Positions 9,037 to 18,421 of a stretch of DNA of 21,186 nt are shown here, one piece after another (position 1 is the first letter of the stretch; each line of letters begins with the position of its first letter). The stretch is from Paramacrobiotus richtersi (taxonomy: Eukaryota; Tardigrada; Eutardigrada; Parachela; Macrobiotidae). Below the pieces are notes generated by a model. That model was given only the letters and a program-made list of their open reading frames with translations. It did not search any database and was not told the DNA's origin. Both the position numbers and the translations under genes were made by a program. The stretch is from NCBI GenBank assembly GCA_034698045.1, contig JAQGAU010001142.1, positions 1 to 21,186 on the forward strand. The letters are read 5' to 3'.

Positions 9037-9260
9037 ATTTTCGGTTAGATAAACCTACATCCTTGGTAAATTGCTTATCATGTGTCTCATAGTCATTACA
9101 TGGGCTCGATTACGCCGAAATTGTTGTTGCACCACATCCTAAGCGTCTCGATTTTTTCATTTTTTTCTGAAAGGCATACACTCAGCCGGAAACAATAATC
9201 TCTGGTAATAGCTAGACAGTCCGAGGGATCGCTTTGCCGCCGCACTTTGATACGTACCCC

Positions 9261-10012
9261 CGAACTGCCACTCATAGTGCCCAAAAAGGAAAGTACACGA
9301 GTTTCGCCTTTACTGCTGCTGTCCGAGACAGTTTGGATGGCTTGTTGGTGGATTTGTCGCGTGGCAAACTTACCCGGTATGGTAAATAGAGACCCGTGGT
9401 AAGTCTGCATACGGTTGCGGTTGCTGAATGTACGTTTTCTGTGCGGAGAGCTCTGTTGCCGTTTACGTATTCAAGGCAAGGAACAATGCGACACGCAGTA
9501 ATAATTCGCTGCAGTGCATTCTTTTCTTGGGTAAAGCGGGATTACTTGCAGTATTATGGTTTGCACACTTTGTAAGAATACGCACTAAACGGAAGGGCAA
9601 ACACCCCGCACATGGCATATTTTGGATTTTCGCATGTACTTATTCAGTTGGTTTGCGCAGATACAGAGGTGGTACCTTTGGGACCTCTTTTCGGTAACCG
9701 AAGCGAGACAGTTTATTGTATGAACCACCTGAGTAAAGTATCCTTCTAGGGCCTATAGTAGCTCCTTGCTACAGCCAGAAAAATCAAGTATACGCTGTAC
9801 ATCTAGTAAAGCCATGAATTAACGGCAGCATGCACTTTTACTTGTACAGACTTACTTTGTCGTGTTCATGGGTCCTATAATTTCATAACTGGTTCATATT
9901 GCTGACTTCGGAGTTTATTGCTTTCGGTCCGCAGACACTAGGGAAAACCATACAAGCAGACTTGCAGTTAGCTGAGACCTCGACATAACTTCGACATCGT
10001 CATCCGTTCTTT
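9261..10012. other. Region between copy D and block X2
   Basis: I see no supportable gene. A 104-codon minus-strand frame at 9096-9410 overlaps the start of this region. Its first part resembles the upstream flank of copy A, where the same frame is broken by stops, so it is not under coding constraint. The rest holds no recognisable repeat. Confidence 0.4.
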
Positions 10013-10210
10013 TCAAAAGAGTTTTTGAACAGTACTGGATTTGAAAGAACTGAAAAAAAGATTACGCGCCGAAGCGTCCCACGCCATACTGTCAACATCT
10101 TCGCACGGTCCTATCGTCGCAAGGTTTTGCGTCCAGTTGTCGCGCGACAAAATGTTGGTGTACCGTTTGCTGTGTTTCTCCCGGAAAATCTGGTGCAAAT
10201 GGTAAAACAT
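10013..10210 (-). CDS. Block X2: conserved exon-like segment downstream of copy C
   Basis: After an acceptor-like CTCAG the frame reads MFYHLHQIFREKHSKRY and then SRDNWTQNLATIG, stopping at 10013 after 65 codons. It is a paralogue of X1 and X3, from which it differs by loss of SVPYVSG. All three start in phase 0 directly after AG. It lies about 600 bp beyond the last coding exon of C, which itself ends in a phase-0 donor (TAACAG|GTAATT). If these are joined in the mRNA, X2 would be 3' UTR or, with readthrough of the stop, a C-terminal extension. I do not recognise the protein, and decay cannot be excluded. Confidence 0.35.
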   Translation of the reverse strand: MFYHLHQIFREKHSKRYTNILSRDNWTQNLATIGPCEDVDSMAWDASARNLFFSSFKSSTVQKLF

Positions 10211-10686
10211 CTGAGTGCGTCGATACAACTCATGTCAAACTTATATCAAAGTAGCAAAACTTGTGTTTTATTTCCTACCGCTCTGCCGTGTGCAGAAACG
10301 GTGCTCGCACAGGACCGTGAGCTCGTTCGTTAATCGACCGAAGCGAAGGCCGTCTATACTCAACTTTTTCTGTTTCTTTGCTATTTTTCAAATGTGAGAC
10401 ATTGACAGTACACGAAAACAATGGAACGACATTTCAACAACCATACTCAACTTAAAACATTCAGTACGTACCCAACTTAAATGAATTTCGTCTCCTTCCC
10501 GTATACTTTAATACAAATATACCGCGGAACTACAAGAGCATACGCACATTGAAATTAATTAACAAAAGGCCCCTGTCGGGGCGAATCACTGAAAAAACGT
10601 CATCCAAGTTAGCCGAAGGCGGTGCTGTGCCCATTATGGCCATCGCCAATTCGTCTTATGTCCGTCATTTGTCCCGCCCTTAAGTG

Positions 10687-10700
10687 CACGTGCGCACGTG
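10687..10700. promoter_or_regulatory. Two E-box motifs (CACGTG) spaced 8 bp
   Basis: CACGTG occurs at 10687-10692 and 10695-10700 in an alternating GC-rich stretch. The corresponding place in unit B reads TGCATCTGCGTACGTACAC and has no E-box. The motifs could bind bHLH factors, but they may be chance in an alternating purine-pyrimidine tract. Confidence 0.25.
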
Positions 10701-10813
10701 TGCAGCGTCACTTAAAGATATCATACCGTCGTAGGTAATCTAACAGTCCGCTACGTCGGTACTTCATTCGCTTCGGTCGTTCAGTGGTAGTCAATAACCA
10801 GCACAATTACCTG

Positions 10814-12541
10814 TTAGTGGTTGTGTTGCCTGTACGATGGGCATGTAGGGCAAGTGTACGGGTACTGGCAGTTACCTAGTCCGAAACATATTTCTGGGAA
10901 TGTTTTCTCTGGAACATACATTAAGCTTATATTATCTAATTTTAAGGAATTCACCTGTTGTCGACGGGTAATTGATAGGGCGGCGGGGAGTCGCAGCAAC
11001 GGATGCAGCAAGCGAATCACTACACTGGTTTCTGTCAATGTAGTACACTCTGTAACGATAGGTCAGCCTGCCAGTAAAACCGAGATTTGTTACGATGAAT
11101 TTGCCGCTGAACATATCAGGCACTGATAAGCGATAACTGAAGTAGCACAAAAAAACGTACTTACGTCACGGAATTGAAGTGTCCTGGATGGAATCTTGGC
11201 ATACAGTCAGTGATCGGTGACCATTGGGCAGCGATCTCGGATTCGGCCGGTTGGCGGGTAATATGACACTCCCACTGATTGATTTGGTCGTTGGTGCTCA
11301 CGCGATCGTAATCTTCAGCGTATGCGCGCAGAATCGCATTCTGGAATGCAGGAGTGGAATAGATTTATGCAGAACAATGTGTGATGAATTTCGCATTTGC
11401 ATAGATCTAAAGAAACCTCAGCAGACACGAGTATCATCGGGTGCAAGAGAATGCCACTATCGGACTTCATCGTATCAACTATAAATATAGAATACAGAGA
11501 AATTAAGAATAGGAGCCAAGCATCCCAAACTAAGGAAAACAGTGAAAAGTAATGTAAAGAACATACTGCGAACTACATAAGAATCTGATATCGACCGAGA
11601 AGTTAATAACGTCAGCAAGAACCACGGAGAGCAAACAAAGCAGAAAGAAATACGTGACCTCACAAATATAAACTGAATTATGCACGAAATTATTACCATA
11701 AATGTGATTGCTATGTTATTCTCGTGTATTTGGCTGCATGTTGACTGTCGGTATTTGTTCCTGGTAACAGTTAGATAATTGTTCGTATTTATGACTGCAG
11801 TGTTGTGCAGTCTGCTTTGGCGCAGCTTTAGAGCTGCTACAACAAAGATGCTTTTGGGTACATATACGGTACAATGCTAAGAGTCAATTGCTTACCTAAC
11901 TACGGATTTAATGGAATCAGAACCACATCAGCGGCTCACTGTACTTACCTTGTACGGTCGAGCACAGCTATCGCGCTTGATGGTTTTGTTGATCAGTGGG
12001 CTGTTTACATTTTTCGCGCGGAATACTTCCAGCCAATACTCCATAATTACGGGCCCTGGCCATGCGGTGTTAGGTCGTTGACTGTAGCAAACTTCGTAAA
12101 ATTAGCGGAGAAGCAGCGCAGTTCAAAAATCTCCAAGCAAACAGAATGTTCAGCTTTATCCACGGAGAACACATCAAGGATTTGTTAGGTACTTTTTCCT
12201 TACGTGTCAAGGTGGGCGTAAACAATGGGATCACATGCGCTAAAAAGATCGCAATAAGCATTGTTCTCATCAATTCCTCCGTCGTTGGTGAGCTTAATAA
12301 TCTCAACTTCCACTTTGACGTACTGGTCGCTGGGATCATTGCGATCAGCATTAACAGAGGATAGCTGCAGTTAATAGTAATTTATCTTTACATCAGCCGT
12401 GAAATTTTGCTCGAACTTGCTTATGTAAGTACTTCAATATGTACTAATCTGATTTGTAAATATGTGGACTAACAATTGTAAGGATTTATTGACTTTAAGT
12501 TTGCTTACCAAACCAACGATAACGACTGCAAAGAGTTTCAT
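10814..12541 (-). CDS. Gene C: secreted cysteine-containing protein, six exons, 231 aa
   Basis: Exons are 12541-12509, 12364-12204, 12081-11949, 11340-11165, 11067-10955 and 10893-10814. All introns are GT-AG, phases agree (0, 2, 0, 2, 1) and the total is 696 nt. Exon 1 plus the start of exon 2 gives a signal peptide (MKLFAVVIVGLLSSVNA), with cleavage probably before DR. The mature part has QYVKVEVEIIKLTNDGG, an AYCDLFSACDPIVYAHLDTQ block, MEYWLEVFRAKNVNSPLIN, RDSCARPYK, INQWECHIT, LTYRYRVYYIDRNQC and a Cys-rich tail (NCQYPYTCPTCP). The order of an extended N-terminal strand, Cys pair, AWPG and YRYRV is faintly like the MNNL-DSL start of Notch ligands, which is speculation. C has the shortest segment after the signal peptide of the three copies. 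The TAA stop is followed by CAG|GTAATT, suggesting a 3' UTR intron. The function is unknown; extracellular location is inferred. Confidence 0.75.
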
Positions 12542-12648
12542 TTTTAACCACAAAGTTCCGAGACGATGCAGGGCAAGCTGGTACAAAAACCTAATACGCT
12601 TGGAGAATGAATATTTAGCCAGTAGAGCAGTTCTACAACGGAAGCGTG

Positions 12649-12664
12649 ACTGATACGAATCAGT
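12649..12664. promoter_or_regulatory. Conserved 16-bp palindrome upstream of gene C
   Basis: ACTGATACGAATCAGT, with half-sites ACTGAT and ATCAGT, lies 108 bp upstream of the ATG. The same palindrome occurs upstream of B (15682-15697) and A (18422-18437). It lies between a donor-like GAG|GTAGGTTC (intron start 12705) and the ATG, so probably in a 5' UTR intron. Confidence 0.5.
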
Positions 12665-12774
12665 AACTACGATCTATGGATTTGACTTCCGATTAGAGAA
12701 CCTACCTCGGGGGTAAATCAGACAAACTACCGGTTTGCTTTACACTTCAAGGCTAATAAAACAACAGCGCGCGA

Positions 12775-12781
12775 TTATGTA
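12775..12781 (-). promoter_or_regulatory. Degenerate TATA box of gene C
   Basis: TACATAA on the minus strand, 234 bp upstream of the ATG, aligns with TATATAA upstream of B and A. The single change may weaken the promoter of C. Confidence 0.45.
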
Positions 12782-12799
12782 ATCCAGTAGGTAGAGGAA

Positions 12800-13541
12800 A
12801 TGCTGCTTTGTTGCGTTACTGTCCATTGTGACCAGTTAGCACTCCATAGCTTAAGATATCCGCAGCGGAATGCGCTTTTCTCTGCAGGACCTCATTTTGT
12901 TCCCAATTGAGGATATAGAACTTATTCTGACATTTCTTTTTAATTATTTTCTCTTTGTTTACAATTTTGTTGCGGGCAAATAATGACCTAACCAAAGAAT
13001 GGAGTAGTCCCTTGTCTATCACGCGCGCCCTGTGCGGTAACACTACACATTTGTCATGGAAAAAAATATCTGGCCGAACCATCCGAAACGGTACAAATTG
13101 GGTATTTGCTACCCTACAACGGATCTTAGGCTACATCCGATGTGTGCAAGTGGTATTCGTATCACAAGTTGTGCCGGCATGTTGCATCACACTAGGTGTC
13201 GGTGACTAGAGACATTCCTAGGTGACCACGTTGTCGTTGTTATCGAGCTACAAAGTATTTCCAGTTAGCCTATCGAACTGTCCTGAATCATCAATCGCTG
13301 GCTACGATATAATTTGATATATGAGTCATTTGTTTTATAAAACACATTTCGGCTAATAACCAAATGAAATTTGAACTGGATCATTCTTCTGTACCCAAGT
13401 TAAATGAATATCGTCTCGTGTCCGCCATGCATTTGGCTCGTCTTTAAGTGCATCTGCGTACGTACACACCATCGCTTCAGCTTGTAAAGTCGCTTCATGA
13501 TATCATATCGTCGCAAGTAATCGCATTGTCCACTAGGTCGG
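12800..13541. other. Spacer between gene C and unit B
   Basis: The first ~130 bp match the 5' flank of unit B (15850-15975). After about 12930 the two diverge and I see no MTHFR fragment here, unlike upstream of B and A. From about 13390 the sequence is the downstream flank of gene B, similar to 10470-10750. Open frames on both strands at 12816-13209 have no paralogue and are not called. Confidence 0.4.
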
Positions 13542-13791
13542 CGTGTGTTGAACTTCAATTGTCACGAGATTAGCCTCACAAGTAGGAAACTTAAGGCAGC
13601 TCATCGGTTCAACAGAAAAGGACAGTTAAAAAACAAGCAAAATTTGCGGTATAGTTTAACTGGAAAAGCGTTGTAACCGACTATGACAACTGGAAAAGCA
13701 CAACAGAAGTAAACTGATTTTGACTCATTACTATAGATAAAAGCAGCAACAAGTAGCATACGGGTTAGTCAGAGTGGACGGAAAGGGGATG
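13542..13791. mobile_element. About 250-bp insertion in the downstream flank of unit B
   Basis: Unit C reads continuously from the GATATCATACCGTCG block into GGTACTTCATTCGCTTCGG. In unit B the same two blocks are separated by roughly 250 bp. I see no terminal inverted repeat or clear target duplication. Inside, AACTGGAAAAGC occurs twice (13658 and 13688). It could be a small insertion in B or a deletion in C, so calling it mobile is tentative. Confidence 0.3.
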
Positions 13792-13838
13792 GTACTTCCT
13801 TCGCTTCGGTCATTCAGTGGCGGTCAACAGCACACTTA

Positions 13839-15566
13839 CTAGTGGTTGCGTCGCATGTGTGATGGGCATGTAGGAGAAGTGTACGGGTATGGGCAGTTGC
13901 CTAGTCCGAGACATATTTCTGGGAATGTTTTCTTTGGAACATACAGTAAGCATATATATGAAATTGTAAGGGATTAACCTGTTGTTGAACGGCTACTGTA
14001 AACGCGGTGGGGCGTCGCAGCAACAGATGCAGCAAGCGAATCGTTACAAAGGTTTCTGTCAATGTTGTAGGCTCGGTAACGGAAGGTTAACCTACAAATA
14101 AAACCGACATTTGTTTCGATGAATTTGACGTTGAACATACCAAGCACTGATAACATAAATATCACAAAGAAACGTACGTCATGGAATTGAACCGTACTGG
14201 ATGGAATCTGGGTGTGCAGTCAGTGATCGGGGACCATTGGGCTTCGGTCTCGGATTCGGCCGGTTGGCCGGTAATAAAACACTCCCACTGGTTGATTAGG
14301 TCATTGCTGAACATGCGGTTGTAATCGTCGGCGTACACGCGCAGAATCGCATCCTGTAATGTAGGAATGGACAGGATTTATGCAGAATAATGTGTGGTGT
14401 ATTTCACATTTACTTAGATCAAACAAGTCTTAGCAGGCACACGAATATGATCTAGTGCAAGAAAATGCCAGTATCGGACTATCGAAACCATGAATTCGTA
14501 GTCATTAGAGGTTAGGACTTGCAACGGCGAGGGTCTTGGTGGCGCTTTTGTTTTAAACGTTAAAGATGCTCGTTGCAGTTCCTTTCTTAGATGTAAGACA
14601 TGCCAAGAAAAAATGTTTTTATTAGGAAAGTCAGGGTAGAAGGACAAATCGGCCCATTTAAATTTATTTTGTATTTGCAAATTGAAATCTATGTGAAATT
14701 GAACCTTTTGTTTTGAATGAAATTCAAAAATTCATGAAATTCGTCCTAGCTCTACATATTCTATGGAACGATGATTAGGCTTTCGAAAACTCAAAAAACG
14801 ACAGAATTCGGCTGATTGGTTCAAGAGCCGTGCAAGATTCCTTGGGGGGAAGCTATAAGCGCGCCACCTGGTACATGACAGTAATGGTTTGGAGCGAGTT
14901 GATTGAAGGGCTTTTTCTACTACATCAGTACTACATCATCAGCGGCGTACCTTATACGGTCGAGCACAGCTATCTCGCTTGATGGTTTTGTTGATCAGTG
15001 GGCTGTTAACATTTTTCACGCGGAACACTTCCAACCAATACTCCATGGTTACGGCACCTGGCCATTCGATGTTCGGTCGTTGACTGCAACAGACGTAGCC
15101 GATTAGCGGAGAACCAGCGCACTACAAAAATCTCCAAGCAGTTTGCAAGTAGAAAGTTCAGTTTTAGCCACAGATAACACATCCAAAACTAACTAAATAC
15201 TTATTCTTACGTGTCAAGGTGGGCGTAAACAATGGGATCACATGCGTTGAAAATATCGCAATAACCACCGTACTCAGCTATTCCTAAGTCGTTGGTGAGC
15301 TTGATAATTTCAGCTTCTACTTTGACGTACTGGGGGCTGGCATCATCGTGGGTCGACGGTAAACCGTTACTTAAACTTCGCTGCGGTGTTGCTATTCCAT
15401 CCAGTCGATCGGCGTAAACCGATGACAGCTGCAATGAATAGTAATTGATCTTTACAATCCGTGATGAATTGTTGCTCGAGCTTATGTAAATTATGCAATT
15501 ATTGACTTTTAAAGTGTTTTCACATTTGCTTACCAAACCGACGATCACGACTGCAAAGAGTTTCAT
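13839..15566 (-). CDS. Gene B: secreted cysteine-containing protein, six exons, 250 aa
   Basis: Exons are 15566-15534, 15428-15211, 15083-14951, 14353-14178, 14091-13979 and 13918-13839. Phases match gene C and the total is 753 nt. Exons 1, 3, 4, 5 and 6 are the same length as in C; exon 2 is 57 nt longer, giving a variable segment (LDGIATPQRSLSNGLPSTHD) after the signal peptide MKLFAVVIVGLLSSVYA. The conserved core follows: QYVKVEAEIIKLTND, CDIFNACDPIVYAHLDTQ, EYWLEVFRVKNVNSPLIN, RDSCARPYK, INQWECFIT, LTFRYRAYNIDRNLC and NCPYPYTSPTCP. One tail Cys present in C is Ser here. The TAG stop runs into TAAGTG, so the donor-like sequence that follows the stop in A and E is shifted by one base. The acceptor choice for exon 5 (TTTGTAG) is supported because it keeps the frame in all three copies despite intron indels. 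Confidence 0.75.
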
Positions 15567-15681
15567 TTTTCACCACAAAATTCCCAGACAATGCAGCGAA
15601 GGGTGGTTAAAGAACCCAACATGCTTGGAGAATAAAATGTTGAGCCATCACGAGAGCCGTTAATTATTCAACGAAAGCATG

Positions 15682-15697
15682 ACTGATACGAATCAGT
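15682..15697. promoter_or_regulatory. Conserved 16-bp palindrome upstream of gene B
   Basis: The same ACTGATACGAATCAGT as upstream of C, here 116 bp before the ATG. A donor-like CTGAG|GTAGGTTC lies beyond it (intron start 15738), again placing it in a probable 5' UTR intron. Confidence 0.5.
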
Positions 15698-15811
15698 AGC
15701 TACGAACTTTGGATTTGTCTTCGGGTTATAGAACCTACCTCAGCGTTGAATCAGACAAACTACCGGTTTGCGTTAACCCACAAGGCTAATATATGAGACA
15801 AGACCGCGCGG

Positions 15812-15818
15812 TTATATA
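15812..15818 (-). promoter_or_regulatory. TATA box of gene B
   Basis: TATATAA on the minus strand, 246 bp upstream of the ATG and about 75 bp before the putative 5' UTR donor. The site and its surroundings are shared with A. Confidence 0.55.
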
Positions 15819-16072
15819 ATTCTAGTATGTGAAGGAGATGCTGCTTTTTTGCGTTACTGTCCGTTGTGACTAGTAAACACTCCATAGCTTGTCCTCGAAG
15901 ATAGTCAGCAGCGAAGTATACGCTTTTATCTGGCAGGACGATATGTCGTTCCCGATTGAGGATATAGAACTTATTTCGTTACTCGTAATACAGTCATTAG
16001 TCTCATTACAAACATTATTGTCTCGTCGTCTCGATAACGCCCCAAAGTGTATTTCACTGTTTGTGAACCTCT

Positions 16073-16230
16073 ATACCAACATTCCATCAATCTCTGACCA
16101 ACTGAATAAACTCATTCTGCCTTGAAGAACAACTGGGTGATGAGAAAACCAATCGGCACCAGCATCCACCTTCAGAATCAGACGCCTCGGGTCTTGGGCG
16201 TAGCTGCTGCAGTCCGACGTCGCTGCATAG
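16073..16230 (-). pseudogene. Decayed MTHFR exon (second copy)
   Basis: After an acceptor TTTCCTTTCAG the sequence aligns with the MTHFR exon at 19725-19540: SDCSSYAQD, LKVDAGAD, then FIITQLFF-like and EFIQ-like pieces spread over different frames. At least two frameshifts are needed to follow MTHFR. It lies about 500 bp upstream of gene B, as the longer MTHFR relic lies upstream of gene A, so it was probably duplicated with the unit. No other MTHFR exon is visible here. Confidence 0.65.
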
Positions 16231-16334
16231 CTGAAAGGAAAATCCACATGCTGAATCTGGTGTGCTACCACGGTGGAAAGGGCAAGCCGCGCGTTCTTTT
16301 TAAAATAGGCTGACAATGCACTGGAATTGAAAAA

Positions 16335-16538
16335 CTATAAAAAAAGCGCCGAAACAACCCGCGTCGTACTGTCACCCTCTAGCAAAGGTGCGTCGTCTGA
16401 GTGCTGCAACGGCAATAAAGGTTCCAGCTTCGAAAGGCTCTGTTTCCAGTTGTCACGTCCCGAAACATATGGCACCGAGATGTCGTTGTACCGTCTGATG
16501 TGCTTCTCCCGGAATACCTGGTGCAAAAGGTCCAAGAA
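16335..16538 (-). CDS. Block X3: conserved exon-like segment downstream of gene A
   Basis: Starting in phase 0 after CATTCAG, the frame reads FLDLLHQVFREKHIRRYNDI, SVPYVSG and RDNWKQSLSKLEP, and stops after 67 codons. It is the longest of the three X blocks and shares FREK..RR with X1 and RDNW with X2. It lies about 420 bp beyond the last coding exon of gene A, on the same strand. That exon ends in TAG|GTAAGTG, also phase 0. A small inverted-repeat element sits between them. The frame looks coding from its synonymous differences to X1, but the protein is not recognised and it may be a 3' UTR exon or relic. Confidence 0.4.
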   Translation of the reverse strand, partial: FLDLLHQVFREKHIRRYNDISVPYVSGRDNWKQSLSKLEPLLPLQHSDDAPLLEGDSTTRVVSALFL

Positions 16539-16599
16539 CTGAATGCGATCGATACAACACATGTCAAAGATATATCTATCAATCTAGTAAAAACGTATA

Positions 16600-16678
16600 C
16601 TTCGACAGTGGCTGCAGGATATGCCACATAATTTACGGGTCACGGGATATTGCACCTATGCCAAAGCCACTGTCGAAG
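16600..16678. mobile_element. 79-bp MITE with perfect inverted ends, TA target site
   Basis: CTTCGACAGTGGCT at 16600 is repeated in inverted orientation at the other end (AGCCACTGTCGAAG, ending 16678). TA is present on both outer sides, so the symmetry extends to 17 bp (16597-16613 and 16665-16681). The paralogous sequence next to block X2 (about 10240-10265) lacks it and reads across the site, which supports an insertion after duplication. It has no coding capacity. A Tc1/mariner-type transposase is the likely mover, given the TA duplication. Confidence 0.75.
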
Positions 16679-16957
16679 TATTTTTGTTTGCCACCGCTCA
16701 GTCGTGCGCCGTGTACAGAAACCGTGCTCACTCAGGACCTTAAGCTTATTTCGTTAACAGACCGAAGCAAAAATCGTTTGTACGCAGGCTGAAATGCATT
16801 TCGTGTTATATCGGTCAGCAATTAGACGTGCAATAAATGTACATCGTCGCTAAATGATATCGTATCTTCGTAAGTACTATAATCGTCCTCTACGGACGAC
16901 GTTACTTTTCATTCGTTACGTTTGCATTCAGCGGCCGTCAATAGCGAATGCACTTAC

Positions 16958-18326
16958 CTAATAGTAGTAGTATTGCGTGTACGGTGTGGTAAAGACATAT
17001 GTGGAGACATCATCTAGTCAGAAATAAAATTCTTGGAGTGTTACCATTCTGAAACATCAGGTGATGTCTTAAACAAGAACTAACTTATTGTGACTATGCG
17101 ACTGCGAGGCGTCGGTGCAATGGATGCAGTAAACGAATCATCACACAAGTTTCTGTCTATATGGAAGGTTCGGTAACGATAGGTCAACCTGCCAATAAAA
17201 CCGAGATTTGTTTCGGTGAATTTGACATTTAGCATGCCAGTCACCGATAACTGAATTAAATAAACGTACGTCACGGAGTTGAATTTTCCTGGATGGAATC
17301 TGGGTATGCACTCAGCGATCGGAGACCACTGGGCTTCGATTTCGGATTCGGCCGGGTGGCGGGTAATCACACACTCCCACCGGTTGATTTGGGCACTGGG
17401 GTTCGCGGGATCGTAATCTTCAGCATATACGCGCAGAACTGAATCCTGGAATGTAGAGTAGGAATGAAAAGGACTGAAGCAGAATAATATTCATAATCGG
17501 AACGTCCTAGTAGCAAAATGTTTGTTACCTGTTGCCCTCAATTAAACTCCATAAACTGTTACTTTACGTTACATATGGTAAAGTTGCATTTGCCAGGTGT
17601 TTCTTTTTAAAACTTTAACTTTCATATCTTTCATAACTTTAACTACACTATCATATTTTCAAAGCAGTACCCGACCCGAAATCAAAGGAAGAGAGGTTGA
17701 CGTTACCAGTATCACATCAGCTGCGTACCTTATACGGTCGAGCACAGCTATCGCGCGTTATACTTTTGTTGATCAATGGGCTGTTAACATTCTCTACGCG
17801 GAATAATTCCAACCAGTGTTCCATTATTATGGCACCTGGCCATTCGGCGTTCGGTCGTTGGCTACAACAGACGCAAAACTGATGGAAAAGTAGAAACTTC
17901 TCCACGCAGTTTGCAAACAGAAGATTCGATTTTATCCACAAATAGAGCATACCGAAATAGCTAGGTACGTGTTCTTACGTGTCAAGGTGAGCGTAAACAA
18001 TGGGATCGCATGGACTGAAACTATCGCAATAAAAATTGCTCGCTGTCACCCCTCCGTCATTGGTGAGCTGGACAATCTCAGCTTCCACTCTGACGTACTG
18101 GTCGTTGGGGTTATCGTGGATCGACGGTACCGGTGTTGTTATTCCATAAAGTTGCGCAGCATAACCCGACGATATCTGGAATACCAAGACCAATGAATAA
18201 TGATGTGTCTACTTGTTTGCCAATGAAATTTTGCTCGAACTCGGGGTAAATTATGCAATTATGAACTTGAAAAGTTCATATAAATCTGCTTACCAAACCA
18301 CCAATTACGAATGCGAAGATTTTCAT
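16958..18326 (-). CDS. Gene A: secreted cysteine-containing protein, six exons, 232 aa
   Basis: Exons are 18326-18294, 18175-17979, 17861-17729, 17445-17270, 17188-17085 and 17013-16958. Phases match B and C and the total is 699 nt. The signal peptide is MKIFAFVIGGLISSGYA. The core has DQYVRVEAEIVQLTNDGG, CDSFSPCDPIVYAHLDTQ, EHWLELFRVENVNSPLIN, RDSCARPYK, INRWECVIT, LTYRYRTFHIDRNLC. The last exon differs most: the Cys-rich tail of B and C is replaced by a short Tyr-rich end (PYTQYYYY) reached through a different donor (A|GTTAGT) and acceptor (TGACTAG). Exon 2 is 36 nt longer than in C. The stop TAG is directly followed by GTAAGTG, as in copy E. The exon 6 assignment is less certain than the rest. 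The role is unknown; secretion is inferred. Confidence 0.72.
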
Positions 18327-18421
18327 TTTTAACCACAAAACTGTGTGACGATATAGCGAAGAGTTATAAAAGCAGCTCACTTGCGTGGAGAATAAATACT
18401 AGCCGTTCCCACGGAAGCATG

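Noticed and set aside
10569-10582. GCCCC/GGGGC hairpin resembling a terminator
   Set aside because: It is five base pairs in a eukaryotic intergenic region, with no reason to act as a transcription terminator.
12361-12400. In-frame stop in exon 2 of gene C
   Set aside because: The TAA lies in an upstream stretch that would be coding only if the acceptor were at TAAAG. Using CTGCAG gives a normal signal peptide in B and C, and TTCCAG does the same in A, so the stop is intronic.
10935-17269. Very short introns of 19-31 nt in the secreted-protein genes
   Set aside because: A first reading gave introns of 19, 28 and 31 nt, but the phases did not agree between copies. Moving the acceptor of intron 4 to (G/T)(C/T)AG before the TYRYR or TFRYR codons, and that of intron 5 to TTCCCAG, gives 59-97 nt introns with consistent phases in B and C and a matching solution in A.
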